A DNA stretch of 64,000 nucleotides from Nitrospirota bacterium (GCA_018971525.1 JAGXAR010000015.1:1-64000), one strand, 5' to 3'; positions 16,633 through 25,111 are shown, counted from the first letter of the stretch. Notes: a model not told the origin generated them from the letters alone. Numbers and translations: made by a program.

Positions 16633-17661
16633 GTGCGAATCCTCGTAACCGGAGGGGCCGGATTCATCGGATCACATCTCGTACGTCGCCTGGTTGTTCA
16701 GAGCGGCCATGAGGTGGTGAATCTCGATGCGCTGAAATACTCCGGCAATCTTGCCAATCTCAAGGCGATCGAGACTCATGCCCGGCATACATTTGTGCAT
16801 GGGGACATCGGAGATCAGCCCTTGGTCGAACGTCTCCTTCGCGAGCATCGAATTGAAGGGGTGATCAACGCTGCGGCGGAGACTCACGTCGATCGGTCTA
16901 TTATTGACCCGGGAGCCTTTGCGCGGACCGATGTGGTGGGAACCGGCGTGCTGCTTGAAGAAGCCCGTCGTGCCGGCCTGAAGCGATTTTTGCAAGTCAG
17001 CACAGACGAAGTCTACGGCAGCGTCGAGACCGGGATGTCGACTGAGAGCGATTGCCTGGCTCCGCGAAGTCCCTATTCTGCCAGCAAAGCTGGCGGAGAC
17101 CTCTTGGCCCTCAGCTACTGGACAACCTATCGGTTCCCCGTGATGGTGACTCGAGGCAGCAATACCTATGGGCCGAATCAGTATCCGGAGAAATTCGTCC
17201 CGCTGTTCGTCACCAGTGCGATTGACAACCAGCCTCTTCCGCTCTATGGGGATGGCCGTCAGCGCCGCGATTGGCTGGCTGTGCAGGACCATTGTTCGGC
17301 GGTCGAGCATGTATTCCTGCGAGGTGAGCCGGGGCAGATCTATAACGTCGGCGGGGGCAATGAACGGGAGAATATCATCGTGGCCGAAGAGATTGTCGGC
17401 CATCTTGGCAAATCCCGCGACCTCATTCGATTGGTGCAGGATCGACCGGGACATGATCGCCGCTACGCGGTAGATTGCAGCAAGTTGCGTCGATTAGGGT
17501 GGAGCCCCGGCGTGCTATTTGAAGAGGGATTGCGCGCGACCATCCAATGGTATCAGGAGCATGAGGACTGGTGGCGGTCGATCAAGTCCGGAGAGTTTCG
17601 TCAGTATTACGAACAGCAGTATCGGCAACGTCTTGACCAGGGCATGGCATGCGGATCCTGA
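16633..17661 (+). CDS. rmlB: dTDP-glucose 4,6-dehydratase
   Basis: A 342-residue extended SDR enzyme. NAD binding is by TGGAGFIGSHLV at 6-17. STDEVYGSV carries the catalytic Thr/Asp/Glu, and YSASKAGGD gives the YxxxK pair. RPGHDRRYAVD is the conserved C-terminal substrate segment. It converts dTDP-glucose to dTDP-4-keto-6-deoxyglucose for rhamnose or related deoxy sugars. The GTG start at 16633 follows GGAGG at 16621-16625. The final 13 bases overlap rmlD, so the two are coupled. No rmlC is present in the window. Confidence 0.93.
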   Translation: MRILVTGGAGFIGSHLVRRLVVQSGHEVVNLDALKYSGNLANLKAIETHARHTFVHGDIGDQPLVERLLREHRIEGVINAAAETHVDRSIIDPGAFARTDVVGTGVLLEEARRAGLKRFLQVSTDEVYGSVETGMSTESDCLAPRSPYSASKAGGDLLALSYWTTYRFPVMVTRGSNTYGPNQYPEKFVPLFVTSAIDNQPLPLYGDGRQRRDWLAVQDHCSAVEHVFLRGEPGQIYNVGGGNERENIIVAEEIVGHLGKSRDLIRLVQDRPGHDRRYAVDCSKLRRLGWSPGVLFEEGLRATIQWYQEHEDWWRSIKSGEFRQYYEQQYRQRLDQGMACGS

Positions 17662-18500
17662 TCACGGGTGCTCGGGGGCAATTGGGCCAGGCGCTCCAGC
17701 TGACCCTTTCGGGAGAAGACCTGATCCTCAAGAACCTGCCGGAGTTTGATCTCACGCAATCTGACAGCGAATCCCAGATCGTGGCCGCCCGTCCCTCTGT
17801 CATCCTGCATGTCGGCGCGTACACTAATGTCGATGGGGCTGAGCGTGAGCCCGATCGTGCGATGGCAGTGAACGCTCAAGGCACCACCTTTGTGGCCCGT
17901 GCCGCGGCGACGCTTAACGCGAGACTGATCTATGTGTCGACGGACTATGTTTTCGATGGAACCAAGTCTATTCCCTATCGTGAAGAGGACGTTCCCCATC
18001 CTATCAATGTGTATGGGCAATCCAAACGAGCGGGGGAAATCGCTGCATTGACGGGCTGCCCCAACACGTTGGTGGTTCGAACGGCCTGGCTCTATGGACA
18101 TGCCGGGAATAATTTCGTCAAGACGATTGTGCGGCTGGCCGCTGTAAAGCCGTTCCTCGAGGTGGTGGGAGATCAGCGAGGCTGCCCGACTAATGCGGAC
18201 GATCTGGCTCTGGCCTTGAAAGATCTGCTCACGAGTGATCTGCGGGGAATCTGTCACGTGACGAATACCGGCGATTGCACCTGGCATGAATTTGCCGAGG
18301 CTATCGTCAGCCTCATGGACCTCTCCACGCCGGTTCATCCCATTACGACCGCTCAAGCAGGACGTCTCGCGAGGCGCCCCGCCTATTCCGTCCTTGCCCA
18401 AGGCCGGTTGGGTACGGTACGAACGTTGCTTCCCGATTGGCAGGATGCCCTCGCCAGATTTATGAGGCACGCTCCACGCCTCGCGTCCACCACGAATTAG
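17649..18500 (+). CDS. rmlD: dTDP-4-dehydrorhamnose reductase
   Basis: A 283-residue RmlD family SDR. The cofactor loop is TGARGQLGQAL at 6-16, VSTDYVFDGT matches the family signature, and YGQSKRAGE is the catalytic YxxxK. It reduces dTDP-4-keto-rhamnose to dTDP-rhamnose with NAD(P)H. Start ATG 17649 overlaps rmlB by 13 bases. The pathway needs the 3,5-epimerase RmlC between RmlB and RmlD. It is not seen here, so it must be encoded elsewhere, or the product is another 6-deoxyhexose such as dTDP-6-deoxytalose. Confidence 0.9.
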   Translation: MRILITGARGQLGQALQLTLSGEDLILKNLPEFDLTQSDSESQIVAARPSVILHVGAYTNVDGAEREPDRAMAVNAQGTTFVARAAATLNARLIYVSTDYVFDGTKSIPYREEDVPHPINVYGQSKRAGEIAALTGCPNTLVVRTAWLYGHAGNNFVKTIVRLAAVKPFLEVVGDQRGCPTNADDLALALKDLLTSDLRGICHVTNTGDCTWHEFAEAIVSLMDLSTPVHPITTAQAGRLARRPAYSVLAQGRLGTVRTLLPDWQDALARFMRHAPRLASTTN

Positions 18501-18556
18501 CAAGGAGCAGGATGCGCTCATGGTCACTTCAAGGTTTGCCTGTTTCAGTTTTTCCT

Positions 18557-18584
18557 TTGCCGGGCTAAATAGGGTCAGTAATAT
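18557..18584 (+). promoter_or_regulatory. Candidate promoter of the kdsC-like gene
   Basis: TTGCCG (18557-18562), a 16-base spacer and TAATAT (18579-18584) resemble a sigma-70 promoter about 30 bases before the ATG at 18614. The spacer ends with ATAGGGTCAG (18569-18578), identical to the motif before rmlA. Confidence 0.35.
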
Positions 18585-18613
18585 GGCAACAGGTAACACC
18601 TAGAGTTCACACG

Positions 18614-19180
18614 ATGGCTCCACGATCGTCATCTCAAGAAACATCGCGATCCGGGAAGGTAGCACGCAAGCTGCTCCGTCAGATCCGTCTGTTTGCCACC
18701 GATGTCGACGGCGTCCTGACGGACGCAGGAATGTACTATGCCGAGTCCGGCGATGAGTGGAAGAAGTTCAATACGCGCGATGGCATGGGGATCAAGCTGT
18801 TGCAGAAGGCGGGGATTATCACCGCTATTGTCACGCAGGAGCGGACTAAACTGGTGGCCCGGCGTGCCGAGAAGCTCACGATTCCCGAGCTGCACCAAGG
18901 GGTGATGGACAAGTTGTCGCTTGTTCGCGAGATGGCAGCACGCTATGGGCTTACGCTGGGCCAGGTCGCCTATATCGGGGACGATATCAACGATCTTGAG
19001 ACGCTCAAGGCTGTGGGATTTTCCGCCACACCGGCCGACGGGATGCCACAGGTTGCTGCGGTGGTCGACTATATCTGCCAGAAGAAGGGTGGGGAGGGGG
19101 CGGTTCGGGAAATCATTGAGATGATTCTGGACGCCCAAGATCCGAAGGTCCAAGTTTCAATTTCCGGAAAGCGCATATAG
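18614..19180 (+). CDS. kdsC: HAD-family phosphatase, KdsC-like
   Basis: A 188-residue C0-cap HAD phosphatase. The nucleophile motif is ATDVDGVLTDAGMYY near 29-43. Motif III lysine and motif IV GDDINDLETL near 123-132 are present. KdsC removes phosphate from KDO-8-phosphate in lipid A core synthesis; the same fold serves Kdn and N-acylneuraminate 9-phosphates. The motif II region reads AIVTQERTKLVARRAEKL, not the usual ITGRxSxxVxxR, which is also seen in sialic-acid-type relatives, so the exact substrate is open. No kdsA, kdsB or neu genes are adjacent. manC follows after 17 bases. Confidence 0.8.
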   Translation: MAPRSSSQETSRSGKVARKLLRQIRLFATDVDGVLTDAGMYYAESGDEWKKFNTRDGMGIKLLQKAGIITAIVTQERTKLVARRAEKLTIPELHQGVMDKLSLVREMAARYGLTLGQVAYIGDDINDLETLKAVGFSATPADGMPQVAAVVDYICQKKGGEGAVREIIEMILDAQDPKVQVSISGKRI

Positions 19181-19197
19181 GGTAGGAGACTCAGTGC

Positions 19198-20676
19198 ATG
19201 GCTTCTCTTAAACGACGAACCTCGAACCTCGAACTGAATAACCATTTGTATCCCGTGATCATGGCCGGCGGCAGCGGCACCAGGTTTTGGCCGCTCAGTC
19301 GACAGTTGTTCCCCAAACAGCTGTTGCGGATTATGGGCGATGAAACGTTGATTCAGCAGACCATGCGTCGGGTGGTCTGTGCTTCCGCTCCGAACCGGGT
19401 GATGATCTCCACGAATCCGGCCCAAGCGGAGTCTATTCGCGTCCAGTTGAGTGAATGGAAAGACGCGCTTTCAGATAATTTCGTACTGGAACCGGAAGGG
19501 CGCAATACCGCTCCGGCTATTGCCTTGGTGGCGTTAGAATTGGTCCGTCGGGATCCTGACGCGATTATGTTGGTGGTTCCGGCCGATCATATCGTCAAAG
19601 GTCAGCGAGCGTTCGATGCGGCGGTATCGTTGGCGGCGACGTTGGCCAGGCAGGACTATTTGGTGACATTTGGTATCAAGCCGATTCGACCAGAAACCGG
19701 CTACGGTTACATCAGGCCCAACCGGAAAGTGATGCTGGGAAAGCAGGGCACGCTCAAGGGACATCCCGTCAGCCGATTTGTTGAAAAACCCGATGCCGCC
19801 AAGGCTGCGCAATATCTCAAGGCCGGGGATTATTATTGGAATAGCGGCATGTTTATTTGGCGCGCCGCGGCGATTCTCGGTGAAATTCAACACCATCAAC
19901 CTACACTCTATCGTGGGATCGAACGGATCGGTCAATTGATGCAGACAGGGGCGTCCAGGCAGGCCATCGACGATGCGTACCGGGCACTCACGCCGGTGTC
20001 GATCGATACGGGTGTCATGGAGCAATCTAAGAAAGCCGCGATCGTGCCTGTGTCCTTTCAATGGTCTGACGTCGGGAGTTGGGGGAGCCTGGATGAAGTG
20101 GCGTCGAAGGATAAAGCCGGCAATGTCGTCGTCGGGCGTGTGGTCGACCTCGATAGCCGTCGGTCGATCGTCTACGGGGATCGCCGTCTCGTGGCGACGA
20201 TCGGGCTCACCGACATGGTGGTGGTCGATACGCCGGACGCCACATTAGTCTGTCCAAAATCCCGCGCGCAAGATGTGAAGCAGTTGGTCGAAATTCTTAA
20301 ACGGCAGAAAGCGCCGGAACACCTGGAGCATCTGACCGTGCATCGTCCCTGGGGGTCCTATACCATCCTGGAAGAAGGACTAGGTTACAAAGTGAAGCGC
20401 GTGACGGTGAAGCCGGGAGGGCGGCTCTCGTTACAGATGCACCATCAACGGAGCGAACATTGGGTAGTGATCACCGGGACGGCGCGGGTGACAAGAGGTG
20501 ACGAGGTCTTCGATCTCAAGGTGGGCCATAGTACAGAAATTCCTGTCGAAACCCGCCACCGGCTGGAAAACCCAGGTCAAGAGACCCTGCATATCATTGA
20601 AGTTCAAAACGGGCCCTATCTTGGGGAAGACGATATTGTCCGGTTTCAGGATGACTATGGGAGGACGAAGCACTGA
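19198..20676 (+). CDS. manC: Bifunctional mannose-1-phosphate guanylyltransferase / mannose-6-phosphate isomerase
   Basis: A 492-residue type II PMI-GMP protein. The guanylyltransferase domain carries MAGGSGTRFWPLSR near 22-35 and FVEKPD near 196-201. The C-terminal cupin isomerase domain from about 380 has RPWGSY, LSLQMHHQRSEHW with metal-binding histidines, and the C-terminal GEDDIVRFQDDYGR. It supplies GDP-mannose. ATG 19198 follows GGTAGGAG and gives about 20 extra N-terminal residues, encoded partly by a CGAACCT heptamer present almost three times at 19216-19235. manB follows. Confidence 0.93.
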   Translation: MASLKRRTSNLELNNHLYPVIMAGGSGTRFWPLSRQLFPKQLLRIMGDETLIQQTMRRVVCASAPNRVMISTNPAQAESIRVQLSEWKDALSDNFVLEPEGRNTAPAIALVALELVRRDPDAIMLVVPADHIVKGQRAFDAAVSLAATLARQDYLVTFGIKPIRPETGYGYIRPNRKVMLGKQGTLKGHPVSRFVEKPDAAKAAQYLKAGDYYWNSGMFIWRAAAILGEIQHHQPTLYRGIERIGQLMQTGASRQAIDDAYRALTPVSIDTGVMEQSKKAAIVPVSFQWSDVGSWGSLDEVASKDKAGNVVVGRVVDLDSRRSIVYGDRRLVATIGLTDMVVVDTPDATLVCPKSRAQDVKQLVEILKRQKAPEHLEHLTVHRPWGSYTILEEGLGYKVKRVTVKPGGRLSLQMHHQRSEHWVVITGTARVTRGDEVFDLKVGHSTEIPVETRHRLENPGQETLHIIEVQNGPYLGEDDIVRFQDDYGRTKH

Positions 20677-20746
20677 GCGTCGTCACGTCGGCACTCTCAG
20701 CCTTTCGAGGTAATGACTTTCAAACTTTCCAGCTGATCGAGGAGCT

Positions 20747-22147
20747 ATGGGACTATTTCGCGAATATGATCTGCGTGGCATCGTGGGCCAGGAACTCACT
20801 GACTCGATAGCGGAACAGGTGGGGCGCGCCTACTGTACCTATGTGAAAGACCGCGGGGTGAAGACCATCTCGGTTGGGCGAGATGGTCGACTAAGTTCCC
20901 CCAGTCTCTACAAGGCTCTTGTGCGGGGGCTCCTCGCCGGTGGATTGAATGTGGTGGATATCGGTATTTGCCCCTCGCCACTCGTGTATTTTTCTCTGTT
21001 TACGTTACCGGTTGACGGCGGCATCATGATCACCGGGAGCCACAATGCGGCAGAATACAACGGATTTAAGGTCTGCATCGGGAAAGATGCGATTCATGGA
21101 GAGGAGATCCAGGCGCTTCGAGCGGTGATGGAGGCTGGTTCATTTGTATCTGGAACTGGACAGCTGTCGGCGCATCCTATCATTCCCGACTATCTGGCCT
21201 ATATCAAGAAGAGCTTTACTCATGTCAACGCCAAGCGCTTGCACGTCGTCATCGACTGCGGGAACGGTGTGGCGGCTTTGGTGGCCAAACAGGCCTTGGA
21301 GCTCTTGGGCTGTCAGGTCACAGGTCTCTATTGCGATCTCGACGGAAGATTTCCGAACCATCATCCGGATCCCACGGTCGTAGAGAATCTCGACGATCTG
21401 ATTCAGGCCGTCAAACAGCACAAAGCCGATGTCGGAATCGGCTACGATGGAGATGCCGATCGCATTGGGGCCATCGATGAGCAGGGGAATGTGTTATGGG
21501 GCGATCGCCTGATGGTGGTCTACGCGCGTGATATTCTGGCTGCAAAGCCGGGGAGTACCATCATCTCAGAGGTCAAATCGTCGCAGAGCCTCTATGATGA
21601 CATTGCGAAGCAGGGGGGCCGACCGATCATGTGGAAAACCGGCCACTCCTTGATCAAGGCGAAGATGAAAAGCGAGCACGCCGTCTTGGCCGGCGAAATG
21701 TCCGGGCACATGTTCTTTGCGGATCGGTACTTCGGGTATGACGACGCGATTTATGCCTCGTGCCGGCTGGTGGAGATTCTGGCCAAGACCACTCGTTCAC
21801 TCTCCGCGTTGGTGGCGGATCTGCCGAAGACGTCCGTCACTCCGGAGATTCGGGTAGACGTGTCGGACTCCATCAAATTCGAGTTGGTCAGGCATGTGCA
21901 GGACCGGTTGGCAGCCTGTACGAAGACCCGCGAGGAGCTTGGTCCGGCCAGGCTGCTGATCCGCGATGTCGTTACCATTGACGGGGTACGTGCCATCTTC
22001 GACGATGGGTGGGGCCTGATCAGAGCCTCGAATACCCAGCCGGCCCTCGTGCTTCGGTTTGAAGCCACCTCGCCGGAGCGATTGGCCACGATCCGCGGAG
22101 TGATCGAGAGTGAATTGGCTGCGGCCAAACGGGCCCTTGGCTGCTAG
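20747..22147 (+). CDS. manB: Phosphomannomutase/phosphoglucomutase
   Basis: A 466-residue alpha-D-phosphohexomutase of the AlgC/ManB type. It begins with FREYDLRGIVG. The phosphoserine loop is TGSHNAAEYNGFK with Ser98; the metal loop is DGDADR at 234-239; a C-terminal phosphate-binding RASNTQP follows near 426-432. It interconverts mannose-6-P and mannose-1-P for ManC. The residue after SHN is Ala instead of the usual Pro, a small deviation. SD GAGGAG precedes ATG 20747. The stop codon (22145-22147) is the first three bases of a repeat element. Confidence 0.92.
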   Translation: MGLFREYDLRGIVGQELTDSIAEQVGRAYCTYVKDRGVKTISVGRDGRLSSPSLYKALVRGLLAGGLNVVDIGICPSPLVYFSLFTLPVDGGIMITGSHNAAEYNGFKVCIGKDAIHGEEIQALRAVMEAGSFVSGTGQLSAHPIIPDYLAYIKKSFTHVNAKRLHVVIDCGNGVAALVAKQALELLGCQVTGLYCDLDGRFPNHHPDPTVVENLDDLIQAVKQHKADVGIGYDGDADRIGAIDEQGNVLWGDRLMVVYARDILAAKPGSTIISEVKSSQSLYDDIAKQGGRPIMWKTGHSLIKAKMKSEHAVLAGEMSGHMFFADRYFGYDDAIYASCRLVEILAKTTRSLSALVADLPKTSVTPEIRVDVSDSIKFELVRHVQDRLAACTKTREELGPARLLIRDVVTIDGVRAIFDDGWGLIRASNTQPALVLRFEATSPERLATIRGVIESELAAAKRALGC

Positions 22148-22280
22148 CAGGCTGTTGAAAAATTCTCCAGCATCGTTGGAAGGTTAAGGCTCAGCTTGAG
22201 ACTGAGAAAATAGAGGTCGTATCTTAGTTCAACCGTAACCTTCCCCTGCCTGCCTCAAATGACTTTTCAGCAGCCCCTAA
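22145..22280 (+). repeat. Dispersed repeat element, copy 1 (inverted termini)
   Basis: Left end TAGCAGGCTGTTGAAAA (22145-22161) and right end TTTTCAGCAGCCCCTAA (22264-22280) are inverted copies, 13 of 17 matching. Inside, GGAAGGTTAAGG and CCGTAACCTTCC form a second nested inverted pair. The element uses the manB stop codon and includes the annotated ATG of the following DUF3108 gene. Related elements lie at 29942-30203 and 56115-56349. Confidence 0.65.
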
Positions 22281-23080
22281 GTCATCATCAGCGAGACAAT
22301 CTATTGCTGTCTGTTCTTTTTCCTCCCACTCGGCTCATACTGGCATGCCTAATCCTGGGTGTCATGAGTGGCGCGGTCTCGTGGGCTGAGCCTAGCGGCG
22401 ATCCTCCATCAGTGAGACCCTTCCAAGTCGGGGAACAGCTCACCTACGAAATCTCTTGGCTGAATATCACGGCCGGCACAGCGGTAATGGCTGTCAGTGG
22501 TGCTGGCAGGGACGGAGATCAGCAGCTCGTGAAACTGGTCACCACCGCACAATCGAGACCCGTGATCACCATATTCTTTCCCGTGGATAACCGGGTAGAG
22601 TCGATATTGGATCCTGCCACGTTGCTTCCGGAGCACTTGACCTTCAAGCGGCGGGAAGGGAAGAAGAAAGAAGACATCGAGTACACATTTCACCAGAAAG
22701 AGGGGACGGTCACAGCGGTCAAAGGTGGGACGACGGAAATCTTACAGATCCCACCTGGCACCCAAGACGCCATCTCCTGTCTTTATTATGCGCGTAGCGA
22801 GTTATCGCTCAAGCCAGGGTCATCTCTGACGATGAACGTGCATCACGATAAAAAAAACCATAAACTGGAGGTACGCGTTGAGGAGATCGAGACCATCAAC
22901 AGTCCATGGGGTAAGGTCGAGACGGCCCGCGTGTTGGTCGTCATGCCGTTCCAAGGTATCTTCCTCAACCAGGGCAACATCCGGGTGTGGTTCACGAATG
23001 ATGATCGGCGCATTCCGGTCCGGATGAAGGCGAAAGTCATCATCGGGTCGATTGTGGCCGATCTCGTCAGCGGATTGTAG
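22259..23080 (+). CDS. DUF3108 domain secreted protein
   Basis: A protein of up to 273 residues. A signal-peptide-like stretch (LILACLILGVMSGAVSWA) ends near residue 43. The mature part begins RPFQVGEQLTYEISWLNITAGTA, the characteristic opening of DUF3108, and continues as a beta-rich domain ending RVWFTNDDRRIPVRMKAKVIIGSI. DUF3108 proteins are periplasmic or lipid-exposed and of unknown role, some near envelope genes. ATG 22259 lies inside the right arm of a repeat and has no SD. Internal starts at 22301 (TTG) or 22364 (ATG) would be independent of the repeat, but the latter would shorten the signal peptide. Confidence 0.78.
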   Translation: MTFQQPLSHHQRDNLLLSVLFPPTRLILACLILGVMSGAVSWAEPSGDPPSVRPFQVGEQLTYEISWLNITAGTAVMAVSGAGRDGDQQLVKLVTTAQSRPVITIFFPVDNRVESILDPATLLPEHLTFKRREGKKKEDIEYTFHQKEGTVTAVKGGTTEILQIPPGTQDAISCLYYARSELSLKPGSSLTMNVHHDKKNHKLEVRVEEIETINSPWGKVETARVLVVMPFQGIFLNQGNIRVWFTNDDRRIPVRMKAKVIIGSIVADLVSGL

Positions 23081-23117
23081 GCCTCTTCACCAGCCCAATG
23101 AGGGAACCAGCCTTTCG

Positions 23118-23146
23118 TTGCCCACCCTGTGCAAAACAGTTATACT
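23118..23146 (+). promoter_or_regulatory. Sigma-70-type promoter of fbp
   Basis: TTGCCC (23118-23123), an optimal 17-base spacer, and TATACT (23141-23146). The predicted transcription start, about seven bases downstream, is near 23153, only a few bases from ATG 23157, and no SD is present. The transcript is probably leaderless or almost so. Confidence 0.55.
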
Positions 23147-23156
23147 CGCCTTTACT

Positions 23157-24158
23157 ATGGGACAGTTTCCTCTTACTTTAGGCAGATTTATCATCCAGAA
23201 ACAGGCGGATACGGGGGCCACCAGGGAGTTGTCCGGTCTCCTGGCCCAGATCGGCCTGGTTGGTAAGCTCATTGCGCAGGATCTCAGACGTGCAGGGCTT
23301 ATCAATATCCTGGGAACGACCGGCGAGATTAATGTGCAGGGGGAGACAGTCAAGAAGCTGGATGAGATTGCGAATGAGACCTTTCTGAAGGCATTTCACC
23401 ATAGCGGACTTGTGTGCGCACTGGCATCGGAAGAGATGGAAAAGCCGGTTCTGCTTCCTGAGAATTGGCCGCAGGCCAAGTACATGCTGCTCTTCGATCC
23501 TCTCGATGGCTCATCAAACACGGACTGCAACATGCCGCTCGGTACGATTTTTTCCGTCTTGAAGTCCGAACACAAAGACCGGATGCCGACCGAGGATGAG
23601 CTTGTCCGAAAGGGGACAGAGCAGGTGGCCGCCGGCTATCTCCTCTACGGGTCAAGCACCATGCTGGTCTATACGGTTGGACAAGGAGTCCACGGGTTTA
23701 CGTTGGAGCCTGGCATCGGCGAGTATCTCCTGTCTCACGAGCAGATTCGCATGCCTGCCCGCGGTAAGGTTTACGGCGTGAATGAAGGCAACTATCATAA
23801 ATGGACGACGGGCATGAAGAAGTATGTGGATGACCTGAAGATCCAGGATAAAGCCACGGGACGGCCCTACAGTGTACGCTATTCGGGCTGTCTGGTGGCC
23901 GACGTACACCGGATTCTCCTCGGGGGAGGGATCTATCTCTACCCCGGTGAGCTGAACAAGCCGGAGGGCAAGCTTCGGTTGCTGTACGAAGCCAACCCGC
24001 TGGCGTGGGTCGTTGAGCAGGCAGGAGGGAGGGCCAGCACCGGCACCATGCGCATCCTCGACGTGGAGGCCAAGCAATTGCACCAACGGGTACCGTTGAT
24101 CATTGGGAGTGCGGAGGACGTTCGCGATGCGGAACGCCATCTTCAAGGACAGGCATAA
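23157..24158 (+). CDS. fbp: Fructose-1,6-bisphosphatase class 1
   Basis: A 333-residue class I FBPase. TLGRFIIQKQ at the N-terminus aligns with the usual family start. Metal and substrate motifs are ALASEEME and LFDPLDGSSNTDCN, then a C-terminal YLYPGELNKPEGKLRLLYEANPLAWVVEQAGG block. It hydrolyses fructose-1,6-bisphosphate in gluconeogenesis, the expected direction of carbon flow in an autotroph fixing CO2 by a reductive pathway. The class I aldolase that makes its substrate is directly downstream. ATG 23157 is preferred over upstream frame-mates because the promoter -10 box ends 11 bases before it. Confidence 0.95.
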   Translation: MGQFPLTLGRFIIQKQADTGATRELSGLLAQIGLVGKLIAQDLRRAGLINILGTTGEINVQGETVKKLDEIANETFLKAFHHSGLVCALASEEMEKPVLLPENWPQAKYMLLFDPLDGSSNTDCNMPLGTIFSVLKSEHKDRMPTEDELVRKGTEQVAAGYLLYGSSTMLVYTVGQGVHGFTLEPGIGEYLLSHEQIRMPARGKVYGVNEGNYHKWTTGMKKYVDDLKIQDKATGRPYSVRYSGCLVADVHRILLGGGIYLYPGELNKPEGKLRLLYEANPLAWVVEQAGGRASTGTMRILDVEAKQLHQRVPLIIGSAEDVRDAERHLQGQA

Positions 24159-24186
24159 TCATTAGACTCGTTCTGGGAGGAAAGAC

Positions 24187-25110
24187 ATGGCTGATCGAGT
24201 ACAAGAGATTCTGAGCTGGTACAGCAGCGACAACGCTGGAACAAAAACGAATATCGCCCGGCTATTGCGTCATGGCAAATTGGCGGGGACGGGCAAGCTG
24301 GTGATTCTGCCCGTGGACCAAGGATTCGAGCACGGTCCGGCCAGGAGTTTTGCGTCGAACCCATCTGGGTATAACCCCCTGTACCATTTTCAATTGGCGA
24401 TCGATGCGGGCTGCAATGCCTACGCTGCGCCGTTGGGATTTTTGGAGGCCGGGGCGAGTCAGTATGCCGGACAGATCCCGCTCATTTTGAAACTCAATAG
24501 CCACGATACGTTGCATGACGAAAAAGATCCGTTGCCTTCCGTGACGGGCGGCGTGAGCGATGCGCTGCGATTAGGCTGTGCGGCAGTGGGATTCACGATC
24601 TACCCCGGGTCTGCGCACTGCAACGCCATGTATGAACAGCTGCGCGAGATTGCAGAAGACGCCAAGGACTGCGGACTAGCGGTCGTCGTGTGGTCGTATC
24701 CGCGCGGGTCGGTACTCAGTAAGGAAGGGGAGACGGCGATCGACGTAGTGGCGTATGCGGCGCAGATTGCGGCCCAGCTCGGCGCCCATGTCATTAAGGT
24801 CAAGCTTCCCACTGCGCATCTCGAACAGGCCGCGGCGAAGAAGGTCTATGAATCGGCCAAGATTCCGATCACGACTTTGGCGGAGCGGGTCAAGCATGTG
24901 GTGCAGAGTTCGTTCGATGGGCGCCGGATCGTCATTTTCTCCGGAGGGGCCAAGAACGAGGACAAAAATGTGTTTGAGGAAGCGCGCGCCATTCGTGACG
25001 GTGGCGGGTTTGGATCCATCATTGGGCGGAACTCGTTCCAGCGGCCTAAAGCGGAGGCGATGAAGTTTCTCCACACCATCATGGGGATTTATTCCGGCGA
25101 AGTTCAGTGA
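24187..25110 (+). CDS. Class I fructose-bisphosphate aldolase (archaeal/DhnA type)
   Basis: A 307-residue DhnA-family TIM barrel. PVDQGFEHGPARSF near 40-53 is the substrate-phosphate region, and HVIKVKLPT contains the probable Schiff-base lysine near residue 201. FSGGAKN near 255 binds phosphate, and GGFGSIIGRNSFQRP closes the barrel. It condenses triose phosphates to fructose-1,6-bisphosphate, working with Fbp upstream. Start ATG 24187 follows GGGAGGAAAG. The 28-base gap to fbp implies one transcript. Confidence 0.92.
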   Translation: MADRVQEILSWYSSDNAGTKTNIARLLRHGKLAGTGKLVILPVDQGFEHGPARSFASNPSGYNPLYHFQLAIDAGCNAYAAPLGFLEAGASQYAGQIPLILKLNSHDTLHDEKDPLPSVTGGVSDALRLGCAAVGFTIYPGSAHCNAMYEQLREIAEDAKDCGLAVVVWSYPRGSVLSKEGETAIDVVAYAAQIAAQLGAHVIKVKLPTAHLEQAAAKKVYESAKIPITTLAERVKHVVQSSFDGRRIVIFSGGAKNEDKNVFEEARAIRDGGGFGSIIGRNSFQRPKAEAMKFLHTIMGIYSGEVQ

Positions 25111-25111
25111 C

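Noticed and set aside
17607-18599. 330-codon open frame on the - strand opposite rmlD
   Set aside because: It lies antisense to a gene with complete RmlD motifs, has no recognisable domain, and reflects the high G+C codon pattern.
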